This document shows positions 17,745-26,758 of a stretch of DNA of 64,000 nucleotides, piece by piece (within the stretch, counting starts at the first letter, position 1; the number at the start of each line of letters is the position of its first letter). Source of the stretch: Rathayibacter sp. VKM Ac-2760 (GTDB taxonomy: Bacteria > Actinomycetota > Actinomycetes > Actinomycetales > Microbacteriaceae); assembly GCF_009834185.1 (NCBI RefSeq), contig NZ_CP047173.1, positions 2,790,001-2,854,000 of the forward strand. Direction: 5' to 3'. A program made the translations under genes and the position numbers. A model generated the notes under the pieces. It saw only the letters and a program-made list of their open reading frames with translations. It did no database searches and was not told where the DNA came from.

Positions 17745-18957
17745 TCTGACCGGCACGGAACATCAGCGGCGCGAGGAACGCGAGCAGCGCCGGATTGACG
17801 TCGATCGCGCTGAAGCCCGAGAGGCTGACCGCGAACGCGACGATCGCCGCCGCGACCCCGGCGTCGCCGCGCTTCGAGACGCGGAGCACGATGACGACGA
17901 TCGCCCCGAGCGCGAGGATCGCGAGCGGGATGCCGAGCGAGAGCAGCAGCTGGAAGACGGAGTTCTCGAGCGGTCCGTCGAAGACGGAGGAGAACTCCGC
18001 CGCGGAATTGCTCGGCCCGAGACCGATCAGCCAGTTGTCCTCGATCATTCCGAGAGCCACATCCGTGGACTGCTCCCGGTAATCCGACGACTTCACTCCG
18101 CCGGAGGATTCGTTGCGCTGATCGAGCAGCGGGGAATTGGTGATCACCCCGAGGAATCCGAGTGCCGAGATCATCAGGAAGAACGCGGTGATCCGCCGAG
18201 TCCGCTTCGAGGGCGAGGCGCCGAAGAGCAGCACGAGGCAGCCGAGCGCGAGGCCGATGGCGATCGCCAGGACGCCGGTGCGGGAGACGGCCAGGATGAC
18301 CGCGGCCCCCGATCCGGCGAGCGCCGCGATGCGGAGCCAGCGCCGCTTGTCGGAGCCGAAGAGGGCGATCATCGCGCAGACCGTCGCGACGGTGGAGGTG
18401 ACCAGCGGGTGGCCGAGGCTGGTCCGGCTGCGGAACACCGACCAGACCTTCTCGGTGACGTCGTAGGAGAAGAGCGAGGACCACGGATTGAAGCCGGCCA
18501 CGAAGTCGAGGACGGCGAGCGCCCCGATGAACACGCCGACCCAGAGGTAGGCGTTCTGCGCGGACGACCAGACGTCGTCGCTCCGCGTCCGCCCGTAGAG
18601 GTAGGGCAGCACCGTGCAGACCAGCGCCACGACCACCCACGCCACCGACAGCCCGGGCTCGAGGCCGAGGGCCACCGAGACGGCGAGCGCGCCGAGCACC
18701 GGGATCCACAGCATCGTCCCGGCACGCGCCGGCTCGGCGGCCGCGTCGCGCTTGCTCAGCACCAGCCGCACCATCCAGACCAGCAGGATGATCACCGCCG
18801 GCGAGAAGTAGCGCCCGATCAGCCGCGGAACGTCCATGTAGCCGACCGGCAGGACCACCAGCACGGCGAGCGCGAGGGCCGGCATCAGCCGGCGCGGCAT
18901 GAAGAACAGGACGATCGCGCCGATGACGGCGACGAAGCCGAGGGCCACGAGGGTCAT
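17644..18957 (-). CDS. O-antigen ligase/polymerase-like membrane protein
   Basis: A 437-aa integral membrane protein of the O-antigen ligase/Wzy family, probably polymerising or attaching the glycan after flipping. It starts with a hydrophobic helix (VALGFVAVIGAIVLFF) and has roughly ten membrane segments. A large loop carries the family features RTSLGHPLVTST, AVSRTGVLAI and IGLGPSNSAAEFSS. It resembles the truncated protein at the left edge of the window. It is the last gene of the eight-gene - strand operon, and its start overlaps the preceding stop (ATGA). Its end overlaps the + strand acetyltransferase gene. Confidence 0.88.
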   Translation of the reverse strand: MTLVALGFVAVIGAIVLFFMPRRLMPALALAVLVVLPVGYMDVPRLIGRYFSPAVIILLVWMVRLVLSKRDAAAEPARAGTMLWIPVLGALAVSVALGLEPGLSVAWVVVALVCTVLPYLYGRTRSDDVWSSAQNAYLWVGVFIGALAVLDFVAGFNPWSSLFSYDVTEKVWSVFRSRTSLGHPLVTSTVATVCAMIALFGSDKRRWLRIAALAGSGAAVILAVSRTGVLAIAIGLALGCLVLLFGASPSKRTRRITAFFLMISALGFLGVITNSPLLDQRNESSGGVKSSDYREQSTDVALGMIEDNWLIGLGPSNSAAEFSSVFDGPLENSVFQLLLSLGIPLAILALGAIVVIVLRVSKRGDAGVAAAIVAFAVSLSGFSAIDVNPALLAFLAPLMFRAGQIIGGRGPDAAPETPAESSATPAAPSRGTRLSHR

Positions 18958-19943
18958 ACGCGCACGTCGTCCGACTCGACTCCGAGGCCGCTGTTCAGCG
19001 GGCGCACCCGGCGGGTGCTGGCCAGCGCCAGGTCGTCCGGAGTGACCTCGTCCGCCTCCCGCACCAGCGCGAGATCGCGCTCGGCCAGCAGGCGGGCGAT
19101 CTGCGCCTGGTGGTCGTCGATGTGCTCGCCGTTCTTCGAGCGCCGGATCACGAGCACCGGGTAGATGCCGAGCTCGAGCAGGCGCAGCACACTGCCGACG
19201 CCGGCGTGGCTGATCACCACGTCCGCGTCCTTCGCCGACTGGTCGAAGCGGGAGCTGGAGAAGAAGTCGCACACCTCCCCGCGCATCCCCGGGACCGGCG
19301 GCGTGACGCCGAGCTGCCAGATCGAGCGGTCGCAGACCAGCGGCGACAGGGCCTCGACCGGCCGCGGGAACGGGTACTTCTTGATCGTGCCGAGGGTGAC
19401 GAAGACGCACGGCTCGGCGACGCTCTCGCGCGCCGTGTACGACTCGAAGGAGTCGAGGACCGAGCCGCGGTACGCCCAGCGCTTGTCGGACCAGTGCCGG
19501 TGCTGCGTCCAGACGGAGCGCGCGAGCCGGGTCCGGTCGACCAGGCGACCGGTCATCGAGGGGCCGTCGACGCGCGAGACGCTCTCGATGTAGTGGGTCG
19601 GCAGGCCCAGCGACCGGGCGGCGAGGAACGCCGGGGCCGCGATGGCCGCTCCCGTGCTCACCACGCCGTCGAAGCCGCCGCCGGCGAGGAGACGGCGGAA
19701 GCGCGGCACGGCGCGCAGCGCCCCCCGCAGGTCGCGCTGCAGGATCTCGGGGATGTAGTGGTGCGGCTGGTCCGAGAGCAGACCGGTGGCCTGCGGGGAC
19801 TCGAACGTCACCCACTCCGAGGTGCGGTCGATCGTGGAGCCCTGGGAGAGGCGCCAGAGCTGCTCGAGGTGGCCGCCGTTCGAGGCGGCCAGGAGCAGGC
19901 GCGGCGGGCGGGCGGTGCTGAATGCTTCGGCGAGATCGATCAT
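18954..19943 (-). CDS. Glycosyltransferase, Alg14/Alg13-like fusion
   Basis: A 329-aa protein combining the two halves that are separate subunits in many capsule systems (Alg14/PssD-like then Alg13/PssE-like). The N-terminal half has LLAASNGGHLEQLWRL, VSTGAAIAAPAFLAA and HYIESVSRVDGPS. The C-terminal half has VFVTLGTIKKYPF and the UDP-sugar-binding segment DVVISHAGVGSVLRLLELG. Such enzymes usually add the second sugar to an undecaprenyl-linked acceptor at the membrane. The start overlaps the stop of the pyruvyltransferase-family gene, and its own stop overlaps the ligase start, so the three are translationally linked. Confidence 0.87.
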   Translation of the reverse strand: MIDLAEAFSTARPPRLLLAASNGGHLEQLWRLSQGSTIDRTSEWVTFESPQATGLLSDQPHHYIPEILQRDLRGALRAVPRFRRLLAGGGFDGVVSTGAAIAAPAFLAARSLGLPTHYIESVSRVDGPSMTGRLVDRTRLARSVWTQHRHWSDKRWAYRGSVLDSFESYTARESVAEPCVFVTLGTIKKYPFPRPVEALSPLVCDRSIWQLGVTPPVPGMRGEVCDFFSSSRFDQSAKDADVVISHAGVGSVLRLLELGIYPVLVIRRSKNGEHIDDHQAQIARLLAERDLALVREADEVTPDDLALASTRRVRPLNSGLGVESDDVRV

Positions 19944-20992
19944 GCTCGTGCCTCCAGGAGAGTGCGGACTGCGGTTCGGACGACGGCGAGCTGCTCGACG
20001 GCGCCCTGCAGGGCGCTCTGCTGCGAGGTGTCGGCGGGGACGCTGCGGAGGGCGTCCGCGATCTCGTCGGCCGAGCGGTGCTTCGCGTCGAAGACGACGA
20101 TGGGGATGCCGGCGGCGGCGAAGTGCCGCTCGATCTTGTCGGTCGGCGAGTCGGCGACCGAGGCGACGTCGGCCCCCTCGGCGACGGCGACGATCAGCGC
20201 GTGCAGGCGGTCGCTGACGACGAGCGCCGACTCCGCGAAGGCGCGGCGCACCTCCTCCTCCTGCACCTTGTGCGAGCGGGAGCCCCAGGCGACGTAGTCG
20301 GCGCCCCACTCGCGGGCGAGCTCGGCCATCAGCGGCTCGTCGCGCTCCACCTGGGTGACGACGGTGAGGCGGAGACCGCGCTCCTCGGCGACGCGGGCGA
20401 TCGCCTGCCGCCACTGCCGCGACGGCGGCACGCGGTCGCCGCGCATGGTGACGGTGAGGCGGGTGCGCTCGATCGGGTCCGCGTGCTCGGTGCCGGTCTG
20501 GCCGAAGCCGAGATCCGGCATCACTCCCCCGTGCCCGAGGCGGTCGGCGGTGCGGACGTCGCGCCACATCGTGTAGTGGCTCAGCCCGAGGGTCGAGCGG
20601 AAGACGGCGGTGGGCCAGCGGTCGAAGTTGCGCGACCCCGCGCCGACCCGGATGACGAGCCCGCCGCGCAGCCGCGTGGCGACGACCAGCGGGAGCAGGC
20701 CGATGTGCTCCTTGAGCCCGCGCCAGGTCAGCTGGATCTCGCCGGGCTTGTAGATGTAGGCGACGCACTCGCCGCGGCGCAGGCTCGTGACGAGCTCGCG
20801 CGCCCAGCCGCCGACGCTGCGGTAGGTGACCACGTCGGCGGGGAGGTCGAGCGCCTCGTCGTAGGAGGCGGGCGACGCGCCGACGTAGGCGTGCATCTCG
20901 CCCATGCCGCTCAGCCACTCCACGAGCTCGCGGCGGAGCACGATGTCGCCGATGTTCTCGTACTGCCCGATGACGGGCACGAAGATCTTCAT
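19940..20992 (-). CDS. Polysaccharide pyruvyltransferase family protein
   Basis: A 350-aa member of the polysaccharide pyruvyltransferase family (PF04230), which adds ketal-linked pyruvate to sugars from phosphoenolpyruvate. Family features are GQYENIGDIVLRRELVEWL near the start and VVSDRLHALIVAVAEGADV near residue 265. Pyruvate groups add negative charge to extracellular polysaccharides, so this gene suggests an acidic polymer. The ATG at 20992 follows an AGGTGAG-like site, and the gap to the upstream GT4 gene is only 11 bases. The sugar acceptor is not known, and some family members have other activities. Confidence 0.86.
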   Translation of the reverse strand: MKIFVPVIGQYENIGDIVLRRELVEWLSGMGEMHAYVGASPASYDEALDLPADVVTYRSVGGWARELVTSLRRGECVAYIYKPGEIQLTWRGLKEHIGLLPLVVATRLRGGLVIRVGAGSRNFDRWPTAVFRSTLGLSHYTMWRDVRTADRLGHGGVMPDLGFGQTGTEHADPIERTRLTVTMRGDRVPPSRQWRQAIARVAEERGLRLTVVTQVERDEPLMAELAREWGADYVAWGSRSHKVQEEEVRRAFAESALVVSDRLHALIVAVAEGADVASVADSPTDKIERHFAAAGIPIVVFDAKHRSADEIADALRSVPADTSQQSALQGAVEQLAVVRTAVRTLLEARA

Positions 20993-21003
20993 GCTCACCT
21001 CTC

Positions 21004-22104
21004 CTACTTGCTCAGGATCGTGTCGACGATGAGGGGGGCGTTGAGCTCCTCGACGGAGGCTCGGGCGACGCTCGCGGACGCCGCACTGGCGCGCTCGACG
21101 GCCGCGGCCAGCTCGGCCGGGTCGTCGCGGGAGGCGCGGGCGCCGTTGACGCCCTCGACGATCAGCGCGTTCGGGTCGCCGCCGGGTGTGGTGGCGACCG
21201 GGAGCCCGGTGGCGAGCGCCTCGACGATCGAGCGCGAGAAGCCCTCGAAGCGGGAGCTCATCAGCAGCAGGTCGTGCTCGCGCATCAGCGCACCGACCTC
21301 GCCCTTGGGCACGGCGCCGCGGAAGTCGACGCGGTGCGCGATCCCGGCGGCCGCCGCGGCCTCGCGCATCCGGCCCTCGAGCGTGCCGCTGCCGGCCACG
21401 GTGAGGCGGTAGCGCTCGGGGAGCAGCGCGAACGCGGCGATCGCGAGCTCGGGGTTCTTGGCCGGCTCGATCCGGCAGGCCCAGAGCACGTTCACCTTCT
21501 CGCTGCTCTCGCTCGCGCTCGGGTAGAACTCCGTCGGGTCGAACCAGGTCGGCGAGAAGTGCACCGACGAGGACTGCCGGCGCAGCCGCTCCGCACCGCC
21601 GCTGCTGAAGATGACGACGGCGCGGGACTGGCGCACGACCCGCCGCTCGAGGAAGCGGTAGAGCCCGCGGGCCCGGCGGAAGAAGGAGACGCTGCCCTGC
21701 TTGAGGTTCGCGTCGCCGCTGCTGTGCATGAACTGCACGTGCGGGGTGCCGCGGAAGTGCCGGAGCGCGACGGCGCCGACGTTGACGCGGTGGGTCTGCA
21801 CGGTGTCGAAGTCGGCGACCGGCAGGAACTTCTTCAGCCCGCGCGCCAGGCGCACCGAGTGCGGGATCCGCCGGGTGAGGTCCGCGTGGTCGAGGCGGAC
21901 CACCGGCATGAACGCGAAGCGGCGGCCGCCGATCTCGTACTCCTGCCACTCGCCGAGCACCTTGTCGCCGATCGCGTCGACGCCCGCGATGCGGATGACC
22001 TCGGTCTCGGGAGCGAACTTGACGAGACCGCGGATGCAGGTGTCGATGCCACCCGGCTTGGGGCGCACGGGGTCGAACTGCTCGACGATCAGGCGAGTGC
22101 TCAT
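21004..22104 (-). CDS. Glycosyltransferase family 4
   Basis: A 366-aa GT-B glycosyltransferase. The N-terminal domain contains the glycine-rich PKPGGIDTCIRGL and VQTHRVNVGAVALRHF. The donor domain starts at VNVLWACRIEPAKNPELAI, with the E-x7-E-type motif in SRFEGFSRSIVEALATG followed by LPVATTPGGDPNAL. The ATG at 22104 has an AGAAGGAAT ribosome site and lies 23 bases after the flippase gene. It belongs to the eight-gene glycan operon. Specificity is unknown. Confidence 0.9.
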   Translation of the reverse strand: MSTRLIVEQFDPVRPKPGGIDTCIRGLVKFAPETEVIRIAGVDAIGDKVLGEWQEYEIGGRRFAFMPVVRLDHADLTRRIPHSVRLARGLKKFLPVADFDTVQTHRVNVGAVALRHFRGTPHVQFMHSSGDANLKQGSVSFFRRARGLYRFLERRVVRQSRAVVIFSSGGAERLRRQSSSVHFSPTWFDPTEFYPSASESSEKVNVLWACRIEPAKNPELAIAAFALLPERYRLTVAGSGTLEGRMREAAAAAGIAHRVDFRGAVPKGEVGALMREHDLLLMSSRFEGFSRSIVEALATGLPVATTPGGDPNALIVEGVNGARASRDDPAELAAAVERASAASASVARASVEELNAPLIVDTILSK

Positions 22105-22127
22105 CTGGGGATTCCTTCTCTGGGGTG

Positions 22128-23741
22128 TCATTTCTTCAACCAGCGCACGAGGTCGACGGGGGAGATCGACGAGCGACGGGTCGCGAGCGCGTACGCCGCG
22201 ACGAAGACGAGGGTCTGGACGGCGACGATGCCGAGGACGGCGAGGGTCGGCGGGTCGAGCAGGAACAGCAGCAGCCAGCCGGGAGTCCCGATCACGATCG
22301 AGAGCACCGCCGTGGTGATCGCCCCGCGGACGACGCCGCGGCGGACCTGCGACTCGATCCGGAAGCCGATCCGCCGGTGCAGCCAGCGGAGCTTGATCGG
22401 CAGGTCGATCCAGTACGAGAGCGCGAAGCCGGTGGCGAGACCGAGGATCACACCCTGCGGCGGCAGCACCAGCAGCCCGACGAGCCCGGTCCCCGCCCAG
22501 ATCGTGTTGATCACGAACGCGCTGTAGAGCGGGCGGATGCCGTCGTGCTTCGCGTAGAACGGCCGGATCAGCAGTACGTGCCAGGCGAACGGCAGCAGGC
22601 TCGAGGCGAAGACCGCGAGGACGAGGCCGATGATCCGCGCGGAGTCGGTCGACGTCTCCCCGCGGGCGAACATCAGCTCGCTGAGCCCGGGACCGAGGGC
22701 GACCAGCAGACCGGCGACCGGCAGGATGAACGAGGCCAGCCGCAGCAGCGCCTCGCTCAGCTCGCGGAACGCCTCCTCGTCGTTCGACGCCGCGAAGTGC
22801 CGGGACAGCCGCTGGAGCAGCACCGAGGCGAGGCTCGACACCGCGACGCCCTGCACGACCGAGACGATCGCCTGCGCGTAGAACAGCGCCGAGTAGCCGA
22901 AGCCGACCACCCCGGCGTCCGCCGCCGTCGCACCGGCCTGCGAGGCCCAGGCGGCGGTGAGCAGATTGGAGATCTGGTAGCAGACCGCCGAGGCGACGGC
23001 GAGCAGTCCGGTCCGTGCGGCCAGCCGCAGGCCGAGCCCGCGCAGTCCGCCGCTCCAGCGCGGCCGGAAGCCGGCCCGGATGAGCAGAGCGCAGAGCACG
23101 ACCGTCTGCAGCACCGTGCCGCCGAGGGTCGCGGCGCCGAGCACCGTGATCGCGACCAGCGAGACCGAGCCGGGCGCATCGGCCTGCACGTCGCCGGCGC
23201 TCAGCACCACGACGGCGCCCGCGATCACGCCGACGCTCGAGACGGCCGGCAGCCAGCTGACCGAGGTGAACCGGCCGCGCGCGTTCATCAGCTGCGACGC
23301 GACGGTGAAGACCGACGCGGCCGCCACCTGCGGCGTGCACCAGAGGAAGAAGGCGAGGGTCAGCTCGCGCTGCGAGAAGCCCCAGCTGCCGCCGCCGAGC
23401 ACGGCGATCAGCGGTCCGGAGAACGCGAGCAGCAGCCCGGTGACGACGAGGCCGAACGCCGCGGAGCAGAGCAGCAGGATCGTCCCGTAGCGGTCGGCGT
23501 CGCGCTCGGAGCGCAGGTGCAGCTTCGCGAGCTGCGGCAGGAACACCGCGGCGATCACTCCCCCGCCCAGCAGCAGGAAGATCTGGTTCGGCACCTGGTT
23601 GGCCAGGTTGTACGAGTCCGAGACCAGCCCCGTGCCGAGCGCGGCGGCCAGAGCGATGTTGCGGAGGAAGCCGAGCACACGAGCGACGAGCGTGCCGGTC
23701 GACGCGCTCAGGACGGTGCGTCCGGCACCCCGCTCGCTCAC
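22128..23741 (-). CDS. MurJ/MviN-type lipid flippase (Wzx role likely)
   Basis: A 537-aa polytopic membrane protein of the MurJ/MviN branch of the MOP exporter superfamily, with about 14 hydrophobic segments. Diagnostic N-terminal residues include RVLGFLRNIALAAALG and YNLANQVPNQIFLLLGGG. Here it most likely flips the lipid-linked oligosaccharide repeat across the membrane, because it lies in a glycosyltransferase operon; the cell's essential MurJ is probably elsewhere. The GTG start overlaps the stop of the upstream GT4 gene (GTGA). A short C-terminal tail ends in DLVRWLKK. Confidence 0.88.
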   Translation of the reverse strand: MSERGAGRTVLSASTGTLVARVLGFLRNIALAAALGTGLVSDSYNLANQVPNQIFLLLGGGVIAAVFLPQLAKLHLRSERDADRYGTILLLCSAAFGLVVTGLLLAFSGPLIAVLGGGSWGFSQRELTLAFFLWCTPQVAAASVFTVASQLMNARGRFTSVSWLPAVSSVGVIAGAVVVLSAGDVQADAPGSVSLVAITVLGAATLGGTVLQTVVLCALLIRAGFRPRWSGGLRGLGLRLAARTGLLAVASAVCYQISNLLTAAWASQAGATAADAGVVGFGYSALFYAQAIVSVVQGVAVSSLASVLLQRLSRHFAASNDEEAFRELSEALLRLASFILPVAGLLVALGPGLSELMFARGETSTDSARIIGLVLAVFASSLLPFAWHVLLIRPFYAKHDGIRPLYSAFVINTIWAGTGLVGLLVLPPQGVILGLATGFALSYWIDLPIKLRWLHRRIGFRIESQVRRGVVRGAITTAVLSIVIGTPGWLLLFLLDPPTLAVLGIVAVQTLVFVAAYALATRRSSISPVDLVRWLKK

Positions 23742-24811
23742 TTCTGCATCACCACGGCCTCCAGGCGGCTGCGGAGGGCCGCCCCGCTCGCCGCGCGGGT
23801 GAAGGAGCCGAGCCACGCGTCGTGGCCGGCGACGGTCATGCCGGCGGCCTCGACCACGCCGGCGGCGAAGTCGGCGGCCGACTCGCCCGCGACGAGGACA
23901 CCGGTCAGCCGCGGGACGATGGCGTCGGCCACCCCGAGCGCCTGCGAGGAGGCGACGCTCGGCACGCCGACCCGGGCCGCCTCGACGAGGACGTTGCCGA
24001 AGCCCTCGGACAGCGACGGGAGCAGCACGACGGCGTTCGCGGGCAGGTCGGAGGACCAGGAGGAGACCCAGCCGTGGAAGACGGCGGGGACCCCGCGCTG
24101 CGCAGCGAGCGCGCGGACCTGCTCCGTCAGCGGCCCGACGCCGTAGAAGTGCGCGACCACCTCGCGGCCGTGCAGCTCGCGGCAGGCCACCGCGGTCTCG
24201 ACGACCAGCTGCGGGCGCTTCTGCGCGACCAGCCGTGCCGGCGCGACCAGCGCGAGAGGACCGTCGTCGTGCCGGGGCAGGGCGGCGGCGGCCGACTCGG
24301 TCTTGAGCGACGGGTTCAGCACGACGGAGACCCGGGCGGGCGGCAGGCCGTAGAGCGCGATCGCCTCGGCGGCGACCGGGTGCGAGATCGCGACGAACTC
24401 GTCGGCCCAGCGGTAGGCGACGCGGGCCAGCAGCTGCTTCGCCGCGTAGGCGAGGCCGAAGGTGCGGCGGAGGTGGACGGCCATGTTGCGGCCGCTGATC
24501 AGCACGCGCGGACGGCCGGGCAGCAGCCGGGTCGCGAAGAGCGCGAGGAGGTTCCAGTACGGCATCAGCGCGAGCACCGCGTCCGGCTTCTCGGCACGCA
24601 GGAGGCGCCGCAGCTGCAGCAGCTTGCGCACGGTCCCGCGGCCGTCGAGATCGGCGAGTCGCAGCTCCGCGGGGATCTCGTCGTCGCCGGTGAGCTTCGT
24701 CGCGGCGACCACGACGGTGTCGCCGCTCGCGGCGAGGTGCAGAGCCCACTGCCGGGCCACGAACTCGGCCCCGCCGCCGGAGAACCGGGGGACGAGGAGG
24801 ACGACCTTCAT
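23738..24811 (-). CDS. Glycosyltransferase family 4
   Basis: A 357-aa GT4 enzyme. It starts with VVLLVPRFSGGGAEFVARQW, the glycine-rich acceptor loop, followed by ADEFVAISHPVAAEAIALYG. The donor domain has LALVAPARLVAQKRPQL and the motif LPSLSEGFGNVLVEAARVG carrying the E-x7-E pair. The start overlaps the stop of the acetyltransferase-like gene and its stop overlaps the flippase start, so it is coupled on both sides. The donor sugar cannot be read from sequence. Confidence 0.9.
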   Translation of the reverse strand: MKVVLLVPRFSGGGAEFVARQWALHLAASGDTVVVAATKLTGDDEIPAELRLADLDGRGTVRKLLQLRRLLRAEKPDAVLALMPYWNLLALFATRLLPGRPRVLISGRNMAVHLRRTFGLAYAAKQLLARVAYRWADEFVAISHPVAAEAIALYGLPPARVSVVLNPSLKTESAAAALPRHDDGPLALVAPARLVAQKRPQLVVETAVACRELHGREVVAHFYGVGPLTEQVRALAAQRGVPAVFHGWVSSWSSDLPANAVVLLPSLSEGFGNVLVEAARVGVPSVASSQALGVADAIVPRLTGVLVAGESAADFAAGVVEAAGMTVAGHDAWLGSFTRAASGAALRSRLEAVVMQK

Positions 24812-25428
24812 CTCTTCGCGCTCTCGACGCGGGCGAACGCCGCCGGCATCATCGACGCGGAGTCGCGGCTCGCGACGACCCGCGCGGGGGCGCCGGCGAC
24901 CGTGACTCCGGCCGCGACGTCGCGGTTGACCACGGCGTTCGCGCCGATCACCGCGCCGTCGCCGATCGTGACGGCGCCGTAGATCACCGCGCCCGGGCCG
25001 ATGTAGACGAAGTCGCCGATCGTCGGCACGCCGCCCTGGGCGATGCCGATCGTGACGGTCGGGTGGATGCGGCAGAACGCGCCCACCCGTGCCCGCGCGT
25101 TGACGACGAGGGTGCCGTAGTGCGCGATCGAGAGTCCGGGGCCGAAGACGCCGGGACCGATCGAGATGCCGGTGCGCAGCCCGGCGCGCTGGAGGCGGAA
25201 GCGCGCGACGAAGCGGGCGGCACGGGCGGCGGCGCCCTTCTGCGCGCGGAGGAACTCCACCCGGCGCAGCAGCCGCTGGTAGTGCACGACGGGGTGGCGC
25301 CAGCGCGAGTCGAACCGCCAGGCGGACACTCCGTGCGCCATCTGGTCGGCCAGCACGAACGCCCGGAGATCCTCGCGGGTGCGGATCGTCCTGGGCAGGC
25401 TGCGCAGCTCCTCGTCGGTGAGCGTCAC
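24808..25428 (-). CDS. Serine O-acetyltransferase-like hexapeptide protein
   Basis: A 206-aa protein with a short helical N-terminal part and a C-terminal left-handed beta-helix of the serine acetyltransferase type: GIAQGGVPTIGDFVYIGPGA, then VIGANAVVNRDV and the closing GAPARVV. The catalytic-type histidine is in CRIHPTVTIG. In glycan clusters such CysE-like proteins usually acetylate sugars rather than serine, so polysaccharide O-acetylation is the favoured role. The GTG start at 25428 overlaps the epimerase stop; its own stop overlaps the next start. True serine acetyltransferase cannot be excluded. Confidence 0.82.
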   Translation of the reverse strand: MTLTDEELRSLPRTIRTREDLRAFVLADQMAHGVSAWRFDSRWRHPVVHYQRLLRRVEFLRAQKGAAARAARFVARFRLQRAGLRTGISIGPGVFGPGLSIAHYGTLVVNARARVGAFCRIHPTVTIGIAQGGVPTIGDFVYIGPGAVIYGAVTIGDGAVIGANAVVNRDVAAGVTVAGAPARVVASRDSASMMPAAFARVESAKR

Positions 25429-26378
25429 GCGCGCCCTCCGAAGGTCTCGCACGCCCAGTCGAGGTGGCGCGCGAGTCCGTCCTCGAGCTGGACCTTCGGG
25501 GCCCAGCCGAGCTCGGCCGCGATGCGGTCGGTGCCGCCGCCCGTGCGGACGACGTCGCCGAGCGCCTTGTCGGTGTACGAGACGTTCAGCGGCGAGCCGT
25601 GCAGCCGGCCGAGGAAGTGCAGCACCTCGTTCACCGAGGCGCTCGTCCCTCCGGCAACGTTGTAGACCGAGCCGGGAGCCGTCGCGGTCGTCGCCGCGAG
25701 GACGTTCGCCTCGACGATGTCGTCGACGAAGGTGAAGTCGCGGACCTGCTCCCCCGTGCCGTAGATCTCGATCGGATCGCCGAGGACGGCCGAGCGGACG
25801 AAGCGGGTGAAGGCCATGTCCGGGCGCTGGCGCGGGCCGTAGACGGTGAAGTAGCGCAGCGACGTGGTCGGCAGGCCGAAGTTGGTGCCGTAGAGGCTGG
25901 TGAGGTGCTCGGCCGCGAGCTTGGTCACGCCGTAGGGGCTGACCGGCGAGGGCGGCGTCGCCTCCGAGGTGGGGAAGGACTCCGCGTCGCCGTAGATCGA
26001 CGAGGAGGAGGCGTAGACGAAGCGCTGCAGGCGGTCGTGGTCGCGGAGCGCCTCGAGCAGTCGCTGCGTCGCGCCGATGTTCCGGGAGAGGTAGGGGGCG
26101 AAGCCCTCCTTCCACGAGCCGCGCACGCCCGGCTGGCCGGCCTGGTGGAAAACGACGTCGACACCGTCGAGCAGCGGAGCGAGCTCGACCGTGGTCAGAT
26201 CCGCCTCGACGAGCTCGAGTCCGGCGGCGATGTTCTTCGCGGCATTGGCGCGCTTGAGCGAGACGTCGTAATAGTCGGTGAAGGCGTCGATGCCGACGAC
26301 ATCCCAGCCGTCAGCGAGGAGTCGGCGACTGATCGTCGAGCCGATGAAGCCGGCTGCGCCGGTGACGAGCGCTTTCAT
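25425..26378 (-). CDS. NAD-dependent sugar epimerase (GalE/UDP-glucuronate epimerase-like)
   Basis: A 317-aa extended short-chain dehydrogenase that interconverts nucleotide sugars, most like UDP-glucose or UDP-glucuronate 4-epimerases. It has VTGAAGFIGSTISRRLL for NAD binding, HQAGQPGVRGSW, SSSSIYGDAE and the catalytic Y-x3-K in SPYGVTKLAAEHL. It also has TVYGPRQRPDMAFTRF, common in the glucuronate-epimerase branch. The ATG at 26378 has AAGGGA upstream. It is the first gene of the eight-gene - strand operon, so the promoter should lie in the next few hundred bases. The exact substrate is uncertain. Confidence 0.9.
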   Translation of the reverse strand: MKALVTGAAGFIGSTISRRLLADGWDVVGIDAFTDYYDVSLKRANAAKNIAAGLELVEADLTTVELAPLLDGVDVVFHQAGQPGVRGSWKEGFAPYLSRNIGATQRLLEALRDHDRLQRFVYASSSSIYGDAESFPTSEATPPSPVSPYGVTKLAAEHLTSLYGTNFGLPTTSLRYFTVYGPRQRPDMAFTRFVRSAVLGDPIEIYGTGEQVRDFTFVDDIVEANVLAATTATAPGSVYNVAGGTSASVNEVLHFLGRLHGSPLNVSYTDKALGDVVRTGGGTDRIAAELGWAPKVQLEDGLARHLDWACETFGGRA

Positions 26379-26758
26379 GGATCCCTTCGCGACTAAGCCA
26401 GGAAAAGGCCCGGTCGATACTCGGATAAGTGAATGAGAAGCGGTCGGCATTGCCCGCGGAGTTTCGAACTCTACCGGCCGGAGAAGTCGCTCACGGCGCT
26501 CGGAAGCGACTTTCGCTCAGTTCGTGTCCCCCGTTCGGAGGCTCTGGAATGGAGGGATCGTCGCCCTTCCCCGGGGAGCCCCGAGCGGCCCTCCCGTGCC
26601 CCCCAAGAGGTGGGCGAGGCCCGGAATCCTGCTAAGTTCGGGGTCGAGCGCCGCCGCCGCTCTCTCCGCCGCCCCATCGTGGCCGGCTCAGGAGCTCCGC
26701 CGGCCGATGGCCGCTCTCGTCCGGATCGGCTCCTCCGAGGGGTGAAGGGAGGACTGCA
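26379..26758. other. Intergenic region between divergent epimerase and PqqD genes
   Basis: This 380-base gap must carry the promoter of the eight-gene - strand operon and that of the PqqD gene. A CGATACTCGGATAAG stretch (about 26413-26428) has -10-like hexamers. A TAAGTT hexamer lies near 26633 on the + strand. A 68-codon GTG frame (26429-26635, encoding SSCPPFGGSGMEGSS) exists but has no ribosome site and atypical codon use. I see no convincing gene. Confidence 0.5.

Noticed and set aside
24808..25428. CysE of cysteine synthesis
   Set aside because: Motifs fit, but the gene is locked by four-base overlaps into a glycan operon and no cysK is nearby. Sugar acetylation is more likely, though not proven.
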